Assembly (NCBI RefSeq): GCF_010183535.1
Contig: NC_071329.1
Location: forward strand, 1,798,001-1,862,000
Direction of reading: 5' to 3'
Origin: Caenorhabditis remanei
Taxonomy: Eukaryota > Nematoda > Chromadorea > Rhabditida > Rhabditidae
DNA: 64,000 nucleotides
A model generated the notes under the pieces. The model saw only the letters and a program-made list of their open reading frames with translations. It made no database searches and was not told the DNA's origin. Position numbers and translations under genes: made by a program. Positions 54,720-64,000 of the stretch are shown one piece after another (positions within the stretch are counted from its first letter, which is position 1; the number at the start of each line of letters is the position of its first letter).

Positions 54720-56215
54720 CGGTGGTACACAATACGCCGTTATAGAATTCCGCATTTCAGAGTTTACAAAAATTAAAATTCTGAGAATTTTGGCAAATTT
54801 TCAGTTCACTGCAAGGTCTATTAAGAAACATAAAAAATTTTACAAATTTTTCAACTCCAAATCAGAACCAAGTCAGAATTGAAACAAACTTTAAGTTTTT
54901 CTGATGTGAAATGTACCAGCAACAACAAAATATTCTTAATTTCATAATATTATTCCAAAAATTTTCAACACCACAAAAAATATGAAAAAAATGTTTTCTG
55001 CTAAAAAACACAAACAAAATCTTGTGACCTTTTCCCCTCATTTCCAATTCAACAAACCACTAATCAAAGCTCAAGACCACACCTTTTGTAACACACCCCC
55101 TCCTCCACTCATCCATTATTTTGGTCCCTACAAACTCGGTGGCCTAATTTTCCATCCGCTTGAGTTCCTAGGCCACAATTTACAGCTCGATCAAGAATTA
55201 CATATATGTATTTCCTCAAAATCCAATGCGGTCAGTGTAAAAAATGAAATTATATTTAATAAATACCAAATCCGATTTGAGAGATTAGCACGAAGTTGCA
55301 TAAGAGACATGATTCATGTTAGGAAATGTAAATGTTGGTATGGAATTTCAAAATCTTGACAACACGTCGCGGATTGCGTCGCTGCAAGGTCAACAACCCT
55401 AAAGTGAAAATCTAGTAAAAAAACCGTGCTCTATAGAGTTAGACCGCGACGCAACCGCAACGCATGGTCGAAATTTTTTTAAACTTGAAACGCATTTAAG
55501 GCTCAAAAATGTGGCCCCTAATACTTTCGAATACGTAGATTCCGAATCTGAACTAAAATGTTGCTAAATCCTTCAGTAAGCCAAGTTATGATTCCTCAAA
55601 AGTTGGAAAAAAGGAGGAAAACTTTGAAGGGCCACAAATCGGCTCACAGAAGGATTTAGCAGAATTTTATATCAGATTCGGAATCTAGAGACTCAAAAGT
55701 ATCCGGGACCAAATTCTTGAGTTGTTTGAAAAAGGATACTTCGAGGAATTCGACGATATTGTGAAACAGCTTTTCTATGGGTAAGGCGCACTTCAATAAG
55801 AAAAAAAGTCTAAAAAAGTCGGTAAGGTAAAGGGTGCAAATTCTGAGTCCAAAAATTTGTAAAAAACTTTTTCAGGTCGAATAAGCTAGACAAAAATCGG
55901 AATTTTAAAAAATGTTCGAGTTCTCTCTTCTGACTAGACCAAAAAACCAACAGAAATAACCCATTTATCGGGCGGGGGATATCAGTCCGGAACAAGAAAT
56001 AGGACGTCATCAGAAAAATAAGGAGAGGGGGGACTAGACAGGGAGATGGGGAAAAGTTTATGTCTTATAAACAATATATACCTCACATATGAGAAAGAAA
56101 TATAAGTTTTTCTGACGAATTTATGGGGATTACCTAAATACGTGACGTACCGGATAAGGGGGTTTACTCAGAATATTTATATTGTTAGGGTTCATTTTAT
56201 ATACATACCAGTCGG
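54720..56215. other. Gene-free stretch
   Basis: AT-rich sequence with CGTCGCGG-family copies at 55,365-55,470 and a short GATTCCGAATCTGA inverted repeat near 55,540 and 55,670. The plus-strand frame at 54,982-55,359 has no signal peptide, splice signals or known domain and contains the GTGGCCTA repeat phrase, so it is not called. Confidence 0.45.
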
Positions 56216-56220
56216 TTTAC

Positions 56221-56288
56221 GTCGCCTAACGGCGACTAAACCTCCTTCCCTACACCACCCTTCTCAGTTTCACAGCGCCTGCGGCGCT
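56221..56288. repeat. Two small perfect GC-rich hairpins
   Basis: GTCGCC-TAAC-GGCGAC occupies 56,221-56,236 and AGCGCC-TGC-GGCGCT occupies 56,274-56,288. Both stand out in AT-rich DNA and precede a long terminal-inverted-repeat element. Confidence 0.7.
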
Positions 56289-56291
56289 TCT

Positions 56292-56470
56292 TATTATGAA
56301 TTCAATTTTTTCTGTGCATGAGAAGACCGCGCCGCACGCACGCGGCGGCCACGCCCATTTTTTGTGACAGTGTTCAAAAATGGAACGCAGCGTTAAAATG
56401 GGAGTGAGCGTGGTCGCCGCGTGTGTGCGGCGCGGTCTTCTCATGCACAGAAAAAATTGAAATCATAATA
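56292..56470. mobile_element. GC-rich terminal-inverted-repeat element, 179 bp
   Basis: The left arm TATTATGAATTCAATTTTTT ... GAAGACCGCGCCGCAC pairs with the right arm GTGCGGCGCGGTCTTC ... AAAATTGAAATCATAATA, about 70 bp each with few mismatches. The centre (about 56,361-56,394) is unique. No clear target-site duplication could be fixed. Confidence 0.65.
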
Positions 56471-56733
56471 GCTGAGCAGTCCGTTCCGACAAAGCACAAT
56501 TGTAAAATCTCTCCTTTTCAGACTCAAATTCTACAAAGTTTCTCGATGACTTTTTCTATTCTGATAGAATATGGAACTTAGAATGGGATGTTTTCGAATT
56601 TACGAATTTGAACTTTCTTTCTATGTTTTCCTCATTTCAAAACAATCTCACAGAAGAACGTGAACTTGATAACTCTTATTTCATCCCTCCCCAAAAGGCG
56701 AGTGATCATAAATACCGATATGAGTTTTTTTTT

Positions 56734-56904
56734 GATCGGCGGCGATGCCGCCTCCCTCCTCGGGATATGGCAAACTAAGACCATATGTTTTTACTGAAGT
56801 TCAAGAACTTGAAGACTTTTCTATTCACATATTCAAAAAATGGATTCGAAGTATTCTACCTAAAGTTTTTGACTGATCGGCGGCGATGCCGCCTCCCTCC
56901 TCGG
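56734..56904 (+). repeat. Duplicated 30-bp GC-rich hairpin motif
   Basis: An identical 30-base segment at 56,734-56,763 and 56,875-56,904 contains GGCGGC-GAT-GCCGCC followed by TCCCTCCTCGG. The sequence between them is AT-rich. Confidence 0.7.
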
Positions 56905-57311
56905 AATAGACAGACTGAGACGGTGTTTGAACAAACCCTCATCCTAGAATTCATTTTTAGGTAGCCGAGCTACGACAAATTTGCTTATTCACAAACCACC
57001 ATCACTACTTGAGTAGCATTCTTCCATTTATTCCCTTTTTTGTAGACTTAGGATTATGGTATTCTTTTGGGCTATTGCCAACAGGAATTTCGCGACCTCT
57101 TGACCAAATTTACATTTTCTCACAAATGCAAGATCGGGTGCACAGGTACCGGTCTGCGGGTGTCATCACTGTCAATTTGACAACATCTCCGACGATAACA
57201 GAACAATTGAGAAATTTTTCATCAAAATCACTGCTAATCCCTCCATTTAAATCAAATAGCTCCTCAATAAATTACTTTCCCATAGCAAAAAAGCAAAAAA
57301 GCATATCCGAT

Positions 57312-57385
57312 CAGGAGGGAACGAACTCAGCAGCCCATGCGTAAGAGTCATCTGTGTAGACCACTACACCACACACACGCGGGCG
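57312..57385 (-). pseudogene. tRNA-like relic (tRNA pseudogene or SINE head)
   Basis: On the minus strand TGGTGTAGTGGTCTACAC gives a perfect Pol III A box and a closing D-arm. Further on, GAGTTCGTTCCC is a B box lacking one base. The anticodon arm between them does not pair well. It is therefore not a working tRNA; T runs follow within 40 bases. Confidence 0.45.
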
Positions 57386-57446
57386 GGGCGCTCTCGAGAG
57401 TGCATTCAAGAAACACCGAGTCAGTAGTGTTAGGTTGATATTTTGG

Positions 57447-58009
57447 GCTTTCTACCACCCTGTCGGGACACATCTTTTCTCCTTCTCTCAAAGCAATTTA
57501 TCACTAAAAACGTCATCATCTCCAGAAGACGTCAAATTGGGTGTTTTCGAAAAAAAAAAGTTCGGGCATCAACTAAGCCTAATTTCCAATCTATCTATCT
57601 AGGTTTCATAGAAATCGGCCCACTACGGAGGGAGTTATGATCGGCGACAAACAAACAGACAAACGGAATCTGTTGAATATTATTAGTCAGTAGGTTTGAG
57701 CTTTCTACCACCCTGTCGGGACACACCTTTTCTCAACGCTTTTTACCGTTGAAATCGTCATCGTCTCCAGAAGACGTCAAATGTTATATTTTTGAAAAAA
57801 GAAAAGTTTTGGCATCAACTAAGGGAAATTTCCAATCAATCTGTCTAGGTTTCATAGAAATCGGTCCACTACAGAGGGAGTTATGGCTTGCAACACATAA
57901 ACGGACAGACGGAATCTGTTGAATATTATTAGTAAAGATAAAGATGTATGCAACACATAAACGGACAGACGGAATCTGTTGAATATTATTAGTAAAGATA
58001 AAGATGTAT
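57447..58009 (+). mobile_element. Tandem copies of a retroelement-like 3' end
   Basis: Unit A (57,447 to about 57,690) and unit B (from 57,700) share TTTCTACCACCCTGTCGGGA, CCAGAAGACGTCAAAT, AGGTTTCATAGAAATCGG, GGAGGGAGTTATG, then ACGGAATCTGTTGAATATTA. Unit B ends in an exact 60-bp direct duplication (57,890-57,949 and 57,950-58,009) closing in TATTAGTAAAGATAAAGATG. Simple-sequence 3' tails of this sort are typical of RTE-type non-LTR elements. That identity is inferred; no reverse transcriptase frame is present. Confidence 0.55.
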
Positions 58010-58079
58010 AACATATAACAAAATATTATCAGTGTCATAAACTTGTTATTTAGGTAAATACTTAGTATGGGTACATAAC

Positions 58080-59300
58080 AGGTGTTTTCAGAGTGTACCT
58101 AGATTAGGCAATAGCTCCAGGATGTTCGGAAACCAGACTTTAGAAACCGAGATATTTCGAGACTATGACATTTCGAAGTCTTATGTTGGAAAACTGGAGG
58201 AAAATGAGGAATTTTCCATATTTTTTACGTTTAGTATCGAAATGACACAGTTTCAAAATGTCCTGGTTTCGAAACGTCCCGCGACCGTTTAGACGACTCA
58301 AAACCGTTTGATCTTCACATATCTAACATAAGTTTTTATAAGAACCCGAAACCATTCAGATGGCTTAAAGGAGCAAATCTATGGCTTAGAACCTCTTGAT
58401 CTTAAGAATTCGTAATTTATAAAAAAAGATTTTTAGCCATGCTTCACTGAACACATAAGCAGTACATGACCTAGATGAATGTGGGAAGAACAGAAAAGAT
58501 GGTGGATACATCATTATTAGGAATTCAGATTTCTGAGGAATTGAAAAATATAAAATAGGGAATAAGGAATGAAGAAGAGTACTTTGAAATAGAGAAAAAA
58601 GAGAGAAGAAGAACTTTTTGGAAATATGAAAAGTTAATGATTTGACTGAAAATAGCATTTTGAGGATTCAAGGAGACTAGAATTTCAGGAAAATGACTTT
58701 AGGGATGTTTTGAAACCAAGAATTTGGCAGCTCAGACATTTTCATACCAGTTATTTCAAAACTGTGTCATTTTATAACCGAAAAATTAATACATAGCAAA
58801 AACGGAGAGCTTGAAAACTCAGACGGTTTAGAACCAAGATCTGAGGACATTTCAAAACCGGACGTTTTAAACTGATACAGTTAGAACGGTTCAGAATTGG
58901 GACACTTTGAAACCAAAACATTTCAAAACAGAGGTGTTGAAAAACCTTACATATTTTCCAAGTTAGTGGCCTAGAAACACAAAAAATTGAAAATCTAGGC
59001 CACAGAACCAAAAAAACGGTATTTTTTGAGAAATGCTGAAAATTCCGATTTCTTGAAACCGGGAGCTTCGGAGATATCAATCTACATGCCTGTTTGTGTG
59101 TCCAGATATCCGGATGTCCATTAAAACATTCGAATATCTGGACATACAGACAGGCCGACAGACCGACCGGTATCAGTTTTTTGAAAATCTGGACATCCGG
59201 ACATCCGGACATAGAGACACTGAAAAAATGCACCAAATTAAAATTTTCATGGCTTCGATATGACGATTCTTATATACCCAACTCCAACCAGCATGACCAA
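58080..59300. repeat. GGGACGTTT family and GACA satellite fragments
   Basis: AAACGTCCCG-type repeats lie at 58,080-58,320 and 58,690-58,960, and a GACATCCGGACA block lies at 59,080-59,230. The segment 58,400-58,660 is purine-rich on the plus strand with no exon. Confidence 0.5.
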
Positions 59301-59739
59301 ATCCGTCGTCACACTAATTCCTTATAAATCGAAATTTCACGAAACCCTAAAACACCACCACGACGTCAAAGACACCAGACCACTTCCGAGTTTTTTCTGA
59401 AGTTCAAAAAGATGTCTTATTTCTAAAAATGGAGGATGGTGGCTTAGCTGATAAGCGTGACTAAGCTCTGACACTTTTTGATTGCACGTTTCGGAATGGT
59501 TTTCATGGCAAAAGTTTTGTCTATATGGTTTTTCTCTGAAAGTTTTCTCTGGAATGACGAGTTTCAAAGGATTGTGAAGGTTTTAAAGATCACAAAGTAT
59601 CAGAATTGGTGAGGAAGCAAAAAAAGTTGATCTTGGTGGTTTTAGGAGGAAGTTGAACCAAGATACAGGTAGTTTTAGGGTCGACAGGGTGGTTACGTAA
59701 CGTATTTGGAAAATTTTTGTTAAAATTGAAAACTGATAG

Positions 59740-60130
59740 GCTTTTTTACATTCCTGTTAAGTTTAAGACTTTCAGAACACGTTTAAGTCGAAATACTGCG
59801 ATTTTAAGTCGCGGTTTCAAAATATGTTCGAAAATTGTATAGCTTCTGAGCTAACTTACGTTCTAGATGAGTTTAAAAGTTCTAGAACACGTTTAAGTCA
59901 TAATACAGCGATTTGAAATTTAGACAGTGCAATGCGGTCGCAAAACGGTCGAACCGTACCCTGACCTAATTTCAGACTGCTAGAACACGATCGCGTCACT
60001 CTTTTAAAAAAATTTTTAGACATCAACTTAAAGTTGAGCAACTGTTTTATGTTCCAGCCCAGTTTCAGACTGCTAAAACACGTTTAAGCTAAGATACAGC
60101 AATTTAAAACATTGGAGCGATGTAACTCCT
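59740..60130 (+). repeat. Degenerate tandem repeat with AACACGTTTAAGTC
   Basis: Three to four units of roughly 90-110 bp contain AGACTGCTAGAACACG and TTTAAGTCGAAATACAGCGA. They begin near 59,760, 59,875, 59,980 and 60,060. No coding potential is seen. Confidence 0.55.
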
Positions 60131-60199
60131 TCCGAAGTAAGCCAAGAACCTCACTATTTTGAAAAAAGATTTAAAAACACGTCCTATGGTATCGTGTAG

Positions 60200-63100
60200 G
60201 TCTTACTGTCTAGAAAACCATAAACTTTCAGAATTAACCAGATTCTCAGTCCTTATATAGCAGTTGGGTGGGTGCATGTAACCTTTGGTGTCTTCCTGAT
60301 TTGCAGAAAATGTTAATTTCATGATATCAACACCGGATATGAACTTTTTCTTATTAATTTTTGTTTTCAAAACATGAGGACACCCCCCTTTGTGTCTTCC
60401 TGTCTTCCAAGGATTCAGATGATGTCAGGGTTTTTGAAAAATACAAAATCCGAAATTCTAGAATCATTTTCTAGAATTTTCTAAAAACAGATGCGCCGCA
60501 TCTTCAGATGGCTGAGAAATAATTCATGCTAATTTTCCAATGGGTGCCCCTGGTACCCCTTGGTACCACTGCTGAAATGGAAATAAGCTAGAATAATAGA
60601 ATAATGACAATGGAGAAAGAGAAAAAAGCACAAAAATGGGATCAAAGAAGAGTGAAAATAAAAATATTGTTGAGGAAGGGAAGGAGAACCTAGATTTGCA
60701 TGTCTGGGTGGTAGTGATGGTGAGGGTGGACTGGCGTACACATTAAAGGGATTAGCAAAGCGGATGGCAGATGAAGAGTCAGCTATAATTGGATAGGTCA
60801 GGAAGTGGGTCGTCGGTGGTGTTCTTGGGAAATTATTTTGTTTAAAAACTGATAATCTAGCTGGGGAACAATGAGACACGTGACCTTTTTTAGGACACTA
60901 CAGTACTGACTAATAGTAAGAATATACCATGATTACCTTTTTACCGATAAAAACGAAAAATGGGTAGCATAATTTTCTTTGTCGGGTATCTAGACCAACC
61001 ATAGCATTCCATTTTTGCAGTTGGCTACTTTTTTGCGCCGGCTGTTACTAAAGAACTACAAAAAACTTTTTAAGCAACAGAACATATAAATTGTCCTAGG
61101 TTAGTGGATACTGGAAACAGTCTTGAATTAAGTTATTTCACAAATCCTTGCATTGGCTCTGGGACATTTTAGAACCAGTCGTTTGGAAACCGCGAAACTC
61201 ATACGAGGGAAACTAGATCCGAAAAGCAGTTTTTGTCAAAAAACAGAGAGAAGAACTTTTGGGAAATGTGTAAATTTATTGTTTATGAGGCTAAGAATAG
61301 AATTTTAGGGATTCGCGATAATTCTTTGAGCTTAAAGATAGGCTGACGGATCTTTAAAGAATATTCTCAAAACTATGGGCATCCGGTCAAACAGATCCTA
61401 CGGAATCTGGCTTGTAATACGTCAGGACGCCGTGACTTAATCAACTTTAAAGGTCAGCAAATTCAAAAAACAATTTACAAACTCTCTCCTGCAAAAAGTG
61501 TGTAAACGTAAACATCATCTTGCAGAAAACTCATAGTACAGCCAATTTCATTTATTTAAAATCTCAGCTTTTTCTGAAAATAATGACCTGACACCCTCCT
61601 CACACCAATCCCTTTCGTACAACTCATTAAAACGCGGGGGAGTAGGAGTACATAAGGGAAAAAGAAAGATGGCTAATAGTAGTAGTACACAGACGTTTTG
61701 GTTCCCAAATGGATAAAAATGGAGGATGTAGTAGACATGATGTGTTTAAGTGGGTGGAGGAGGAGAAACACTTTTTGAAGTTTTTTGAGAGAATCTTCAA
61801 GTGGGAGTTGTGATAGAACAGTGATGAGTAATTTGGAACCATGTCCTGTTAGAAAAGCAAAAAATAAAGAAAGTTCCAGAACGATAGCTTTACTTGGTGT
61901 CTAACCTATGTGCTGCGGTCAGCAACGCGGTTTGGCTTATTGGCAAACTTACTATTAGGTTACATAGAAAGCTGAAGTCATACGGATACCTAAATCTGGT
62001 TTTGAATTTCAGAAATGATCAAAATGATATAGGGGTTTCAAATATTCAACATAAAGTAACTGATGTACCTGGATTGGTTTTAATGCTAACTAAAATTTGA
62101 AAACATATTCAGAATCCTCACGGCTTTAGCTTTCTGGTCATGTAGGTAGTCTCCTGATAAATTAATCGAATGGCCTAGAAATCTAAACACTAGAAAAATT
62201 AGTCCCTCAGCATCTATGGTGGCTAAATTACGTTGGTAACGAGACATTCCTAGACTTATCGTTCTGAAACTGAGACACATCGTAACCAAGGTGTTTCTCA
62301 ACCAAGAATAGGAAATTCCGCAACCGAGACATCCTCTAACCATATTCCTTTAAGCTAAAACATCTAACATGCTTAGCTAATAATTTTAATGACCAGTGGC
62401 CAGCGGTTCCGAAAAATAGGAAAAATGAAGATTCAAGTCTTTGTGAGTACTCGTCCCTCTCTAGGTGCTTGAACTTGAATATCTCAAAAACCGCTTGGGA
62501 CCATAATCCAAAGCTTAAGTACCTCCAGGACACAGAAAAACTTAAGTGCTGTTTAACAGGGCTCGAGGACCAAAAAATTCCTAGACTTTTCGAAAAATTG
62601 AAGGTGCTCGAATAAAAGTGCAAGTTGAAGAGTATTGTTTGGTCTGACTCATACACTTTAAACGAATTGCATAGTAGCACAAGCTCACTAATTGTCATAC
62701 GTTGATAACAAACGGTAACAGTCTATGAAAAGTCAGGAAAGTTGTCAAATATAAAAATGGAGCTTTAAACTTGAATCTTAAATTTCTTTAGATAAAACAA
62801 GACACCGCACCAAGACGCAGTGTTAGAGTTTGCAGATTCTCTCGGAACCATGGAATTTGGCAGGTACCGTATGTTACTGCATTTTAAATGGCACTATGCA
62901 AAAGTTGGTACGTGAATCACTAAGAATAAAAAAAGTTATCCCAGACAATTCTTATCGAGCCTTCCATTACCTATTTACAAAAAAATCCTAACCTAGTCAG
63001 ACCAGACAGCCATATTATTTATACTATACGATTTCCAGCTCATATTTATATATACTGGTATCATCTGAATCCTCGGGAGAGTAATGAACACCGCCTTCCT

Positions 63101-63600
63101 CCTCCCATTTCTCCAATAGAAAATAATTAGGTCCTCCCTCTCTAAAGACCGCCCGTGTCTATCTGTCACCGGCTTACTCTGAAAAACTTAGTGTCGGGAG
63201 GTGTTCCGAATTAAAATAAAGAGAGAGAGAGAGAGAGAGGAAGTGACAATTTAAGGATGTGTTTTTTTATTTAGTGAGCTACCCGGATAGATATGTCAAT
63301 GAGTCAGACGACGTCATTTGTTTTTATTTTGTATACATTTATGTATGTATACATTTATGTACATATGTATACAAAGAGTGATACATATGAATGACACATA
63401 TTGGTTACATTTTGAACGAAAGACATGAAGGCGTCATAAAGAGAAAGAAATTGTACCTATTCTTTAGGTTTTTTGAAAATCAAAAAATCAGAATATTGGT
63501 TTTGACCTTGTTGGTTTTTTGTGGAAACCCTAACTATTGGTAGCAGAATTTTTCATTTTTGGCGGCCTAGAAAACTCATGTCCTAGGAAAATATTCACCT
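60200..63600. other. Gene-free right-hand region
   Basis: No exon was supported. It includes a TGTAGTTGACC-type relic at 61,005-61,060, GATTCAGAATCC repeats at 61,900-62,130, and purine-rich segments at 60,600-60,780 and 61,620-61,800 whose minus-strand frames have no domain. A (GA)n run lies at about 63,220-63,239, followed by regulatory-type motifs and a TGTATACATTTATG tandem at 63,330-63,375. Confidence 0.45.
63300..63317 (+). promoter_or_regulatory. Adjacent AP-1-like and CRE-like sites
   Basis: TGAGTCA at 63,300-63,306 is followed three bases later by GACGTCAT at 63,310-63,317, downstream of a (GA)n tract. Both are bZIP targets. Their role is inference; any target gene would lie beyond the window. 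Confidence 0.3.
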
Positions 63601-63719
63601 TATATTTACAAATTAGCAATTTAGGCATTGCGTGAAAAACTGATACATTTGGCAGCCCTTCAAAATTTCAAGGTTGCCAAATGTCTCAGTTTTGAAATAC
63701 TTTGTTTTGAAACGTCCCG

Positions 63720-63860
63720 GAAACAAGATTCCTGGTCGAGAGCCGCACAGGGTCCTATTTAGTCCATACGAATTCAAATTATGTTCCCGCGAAGCCAAAA
63801 GCCTTTGCACACCACTTGGCAGGCTGCCATTGAGTCGCCACTCAGCCAAATCGATTGTTT
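63720..63860 (-). repeat. SINE-like dispersed repeat, copy 2
   Basis: On the minus strand TTTGGCTGAGTGGCGACTCA is followed by ATGGCAGCCTGCCAAGTGG and TGTGCAAAGGC, matching 54,600-54,710. TGGCTGAGTGG is an exact match to a tRNA A box, but no clear B box follows. Confidence 0.4.
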
Positions 63861-64000
63861 ATAACAGGGACAAACAATAAGGAGTTAGATTTTACAAATA
63901 AAGTATGTTTTCAATCAAATTTTGCAAAAAAATTCATAATAAAACAAAAAAATACAATTGATCAGCTCAGACAATGTTTATCAGATAAACATTTTTGGAT

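Noticed and set aside
54982..55359. Plus-strand frame of 125 codons
   Set aside because: No signal peptide, domain or splice context; it contains the dispersed GTGGCCTA repeat phrase.
57009..57344. Plus-strand frame of 111 codons overlapping the tRNA-like relic
   Set aside because: The end of the frame is the reverse strand of the tRNA-like sequence, and the rest shows no domain or splicing.

Overview
The window looks like nuclear DNA of a Caenorhabditis-type nematode; the exact species cannot be fixed from sequence alone. The reasons are AT-rich DNA, genes split into short exons with acceptors of the TTTCAG type, 42-60 bp introns beside multi-kilobase repeat-filled ones, and start codons lying 2-36 bases downstream of an orphan splice acceptor, as expected for SL trans-splicing. 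Only a small part of the 64 kb is protein coding; most of the rest is short dispersed or foldback repeats. No rRNA gene, intact tRNA gene, CRISPR array or intact transposase was found.

Layout: 1-11,137 is a gene-poor, repeat-rich upstream region. 11,167-27,152 (+) is a 13-exon Rho guanine-nucleotide exchange factor of the ephexin family: proline-rich N-terminus, LYQHY putative autoinhibitory helix, DH, PH, SH3; 1,165 aa. Tail-to-tail with it, 30,949-27,925 (-), is a six-exon secreted SXP/RAL-2 (DUF148)-like protein with a threonine-rich C-terminus. 41,267-32,494 (-) is a four-exon secreted protein of 153 aa that resembles the plant self-incompatibility S1 / S-protein homologue (SPH) family, unexpected in an animal and the most interesting item here. 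46,108-48,484 (+) is a two-exon secreted six-cysteine protein of 104 aa. 53,590-52,397 (-) is a two-exon secreted basic protein of 103 aa with dibasic sites. 53,700-64,000 holds no gene I can support; it carries foldback transposons, a tRNA-like relic, a retroelement-like tandem repeat and degenerate minisatellites.

The ephexin gene is a conserved neuronal/cytoskeletal signalling gene (family knowledge). The four other genes all encode small secreted proteins and occupy a repeat-rich accessory stretch, which suggests fast-evolving extracellular factors; nothing in the sequence shows they act together. All exon structures were assembled by hand from splice consensus and reading phase. Each gene closes as one uninterrupted frame, but none was checked against transcripts.
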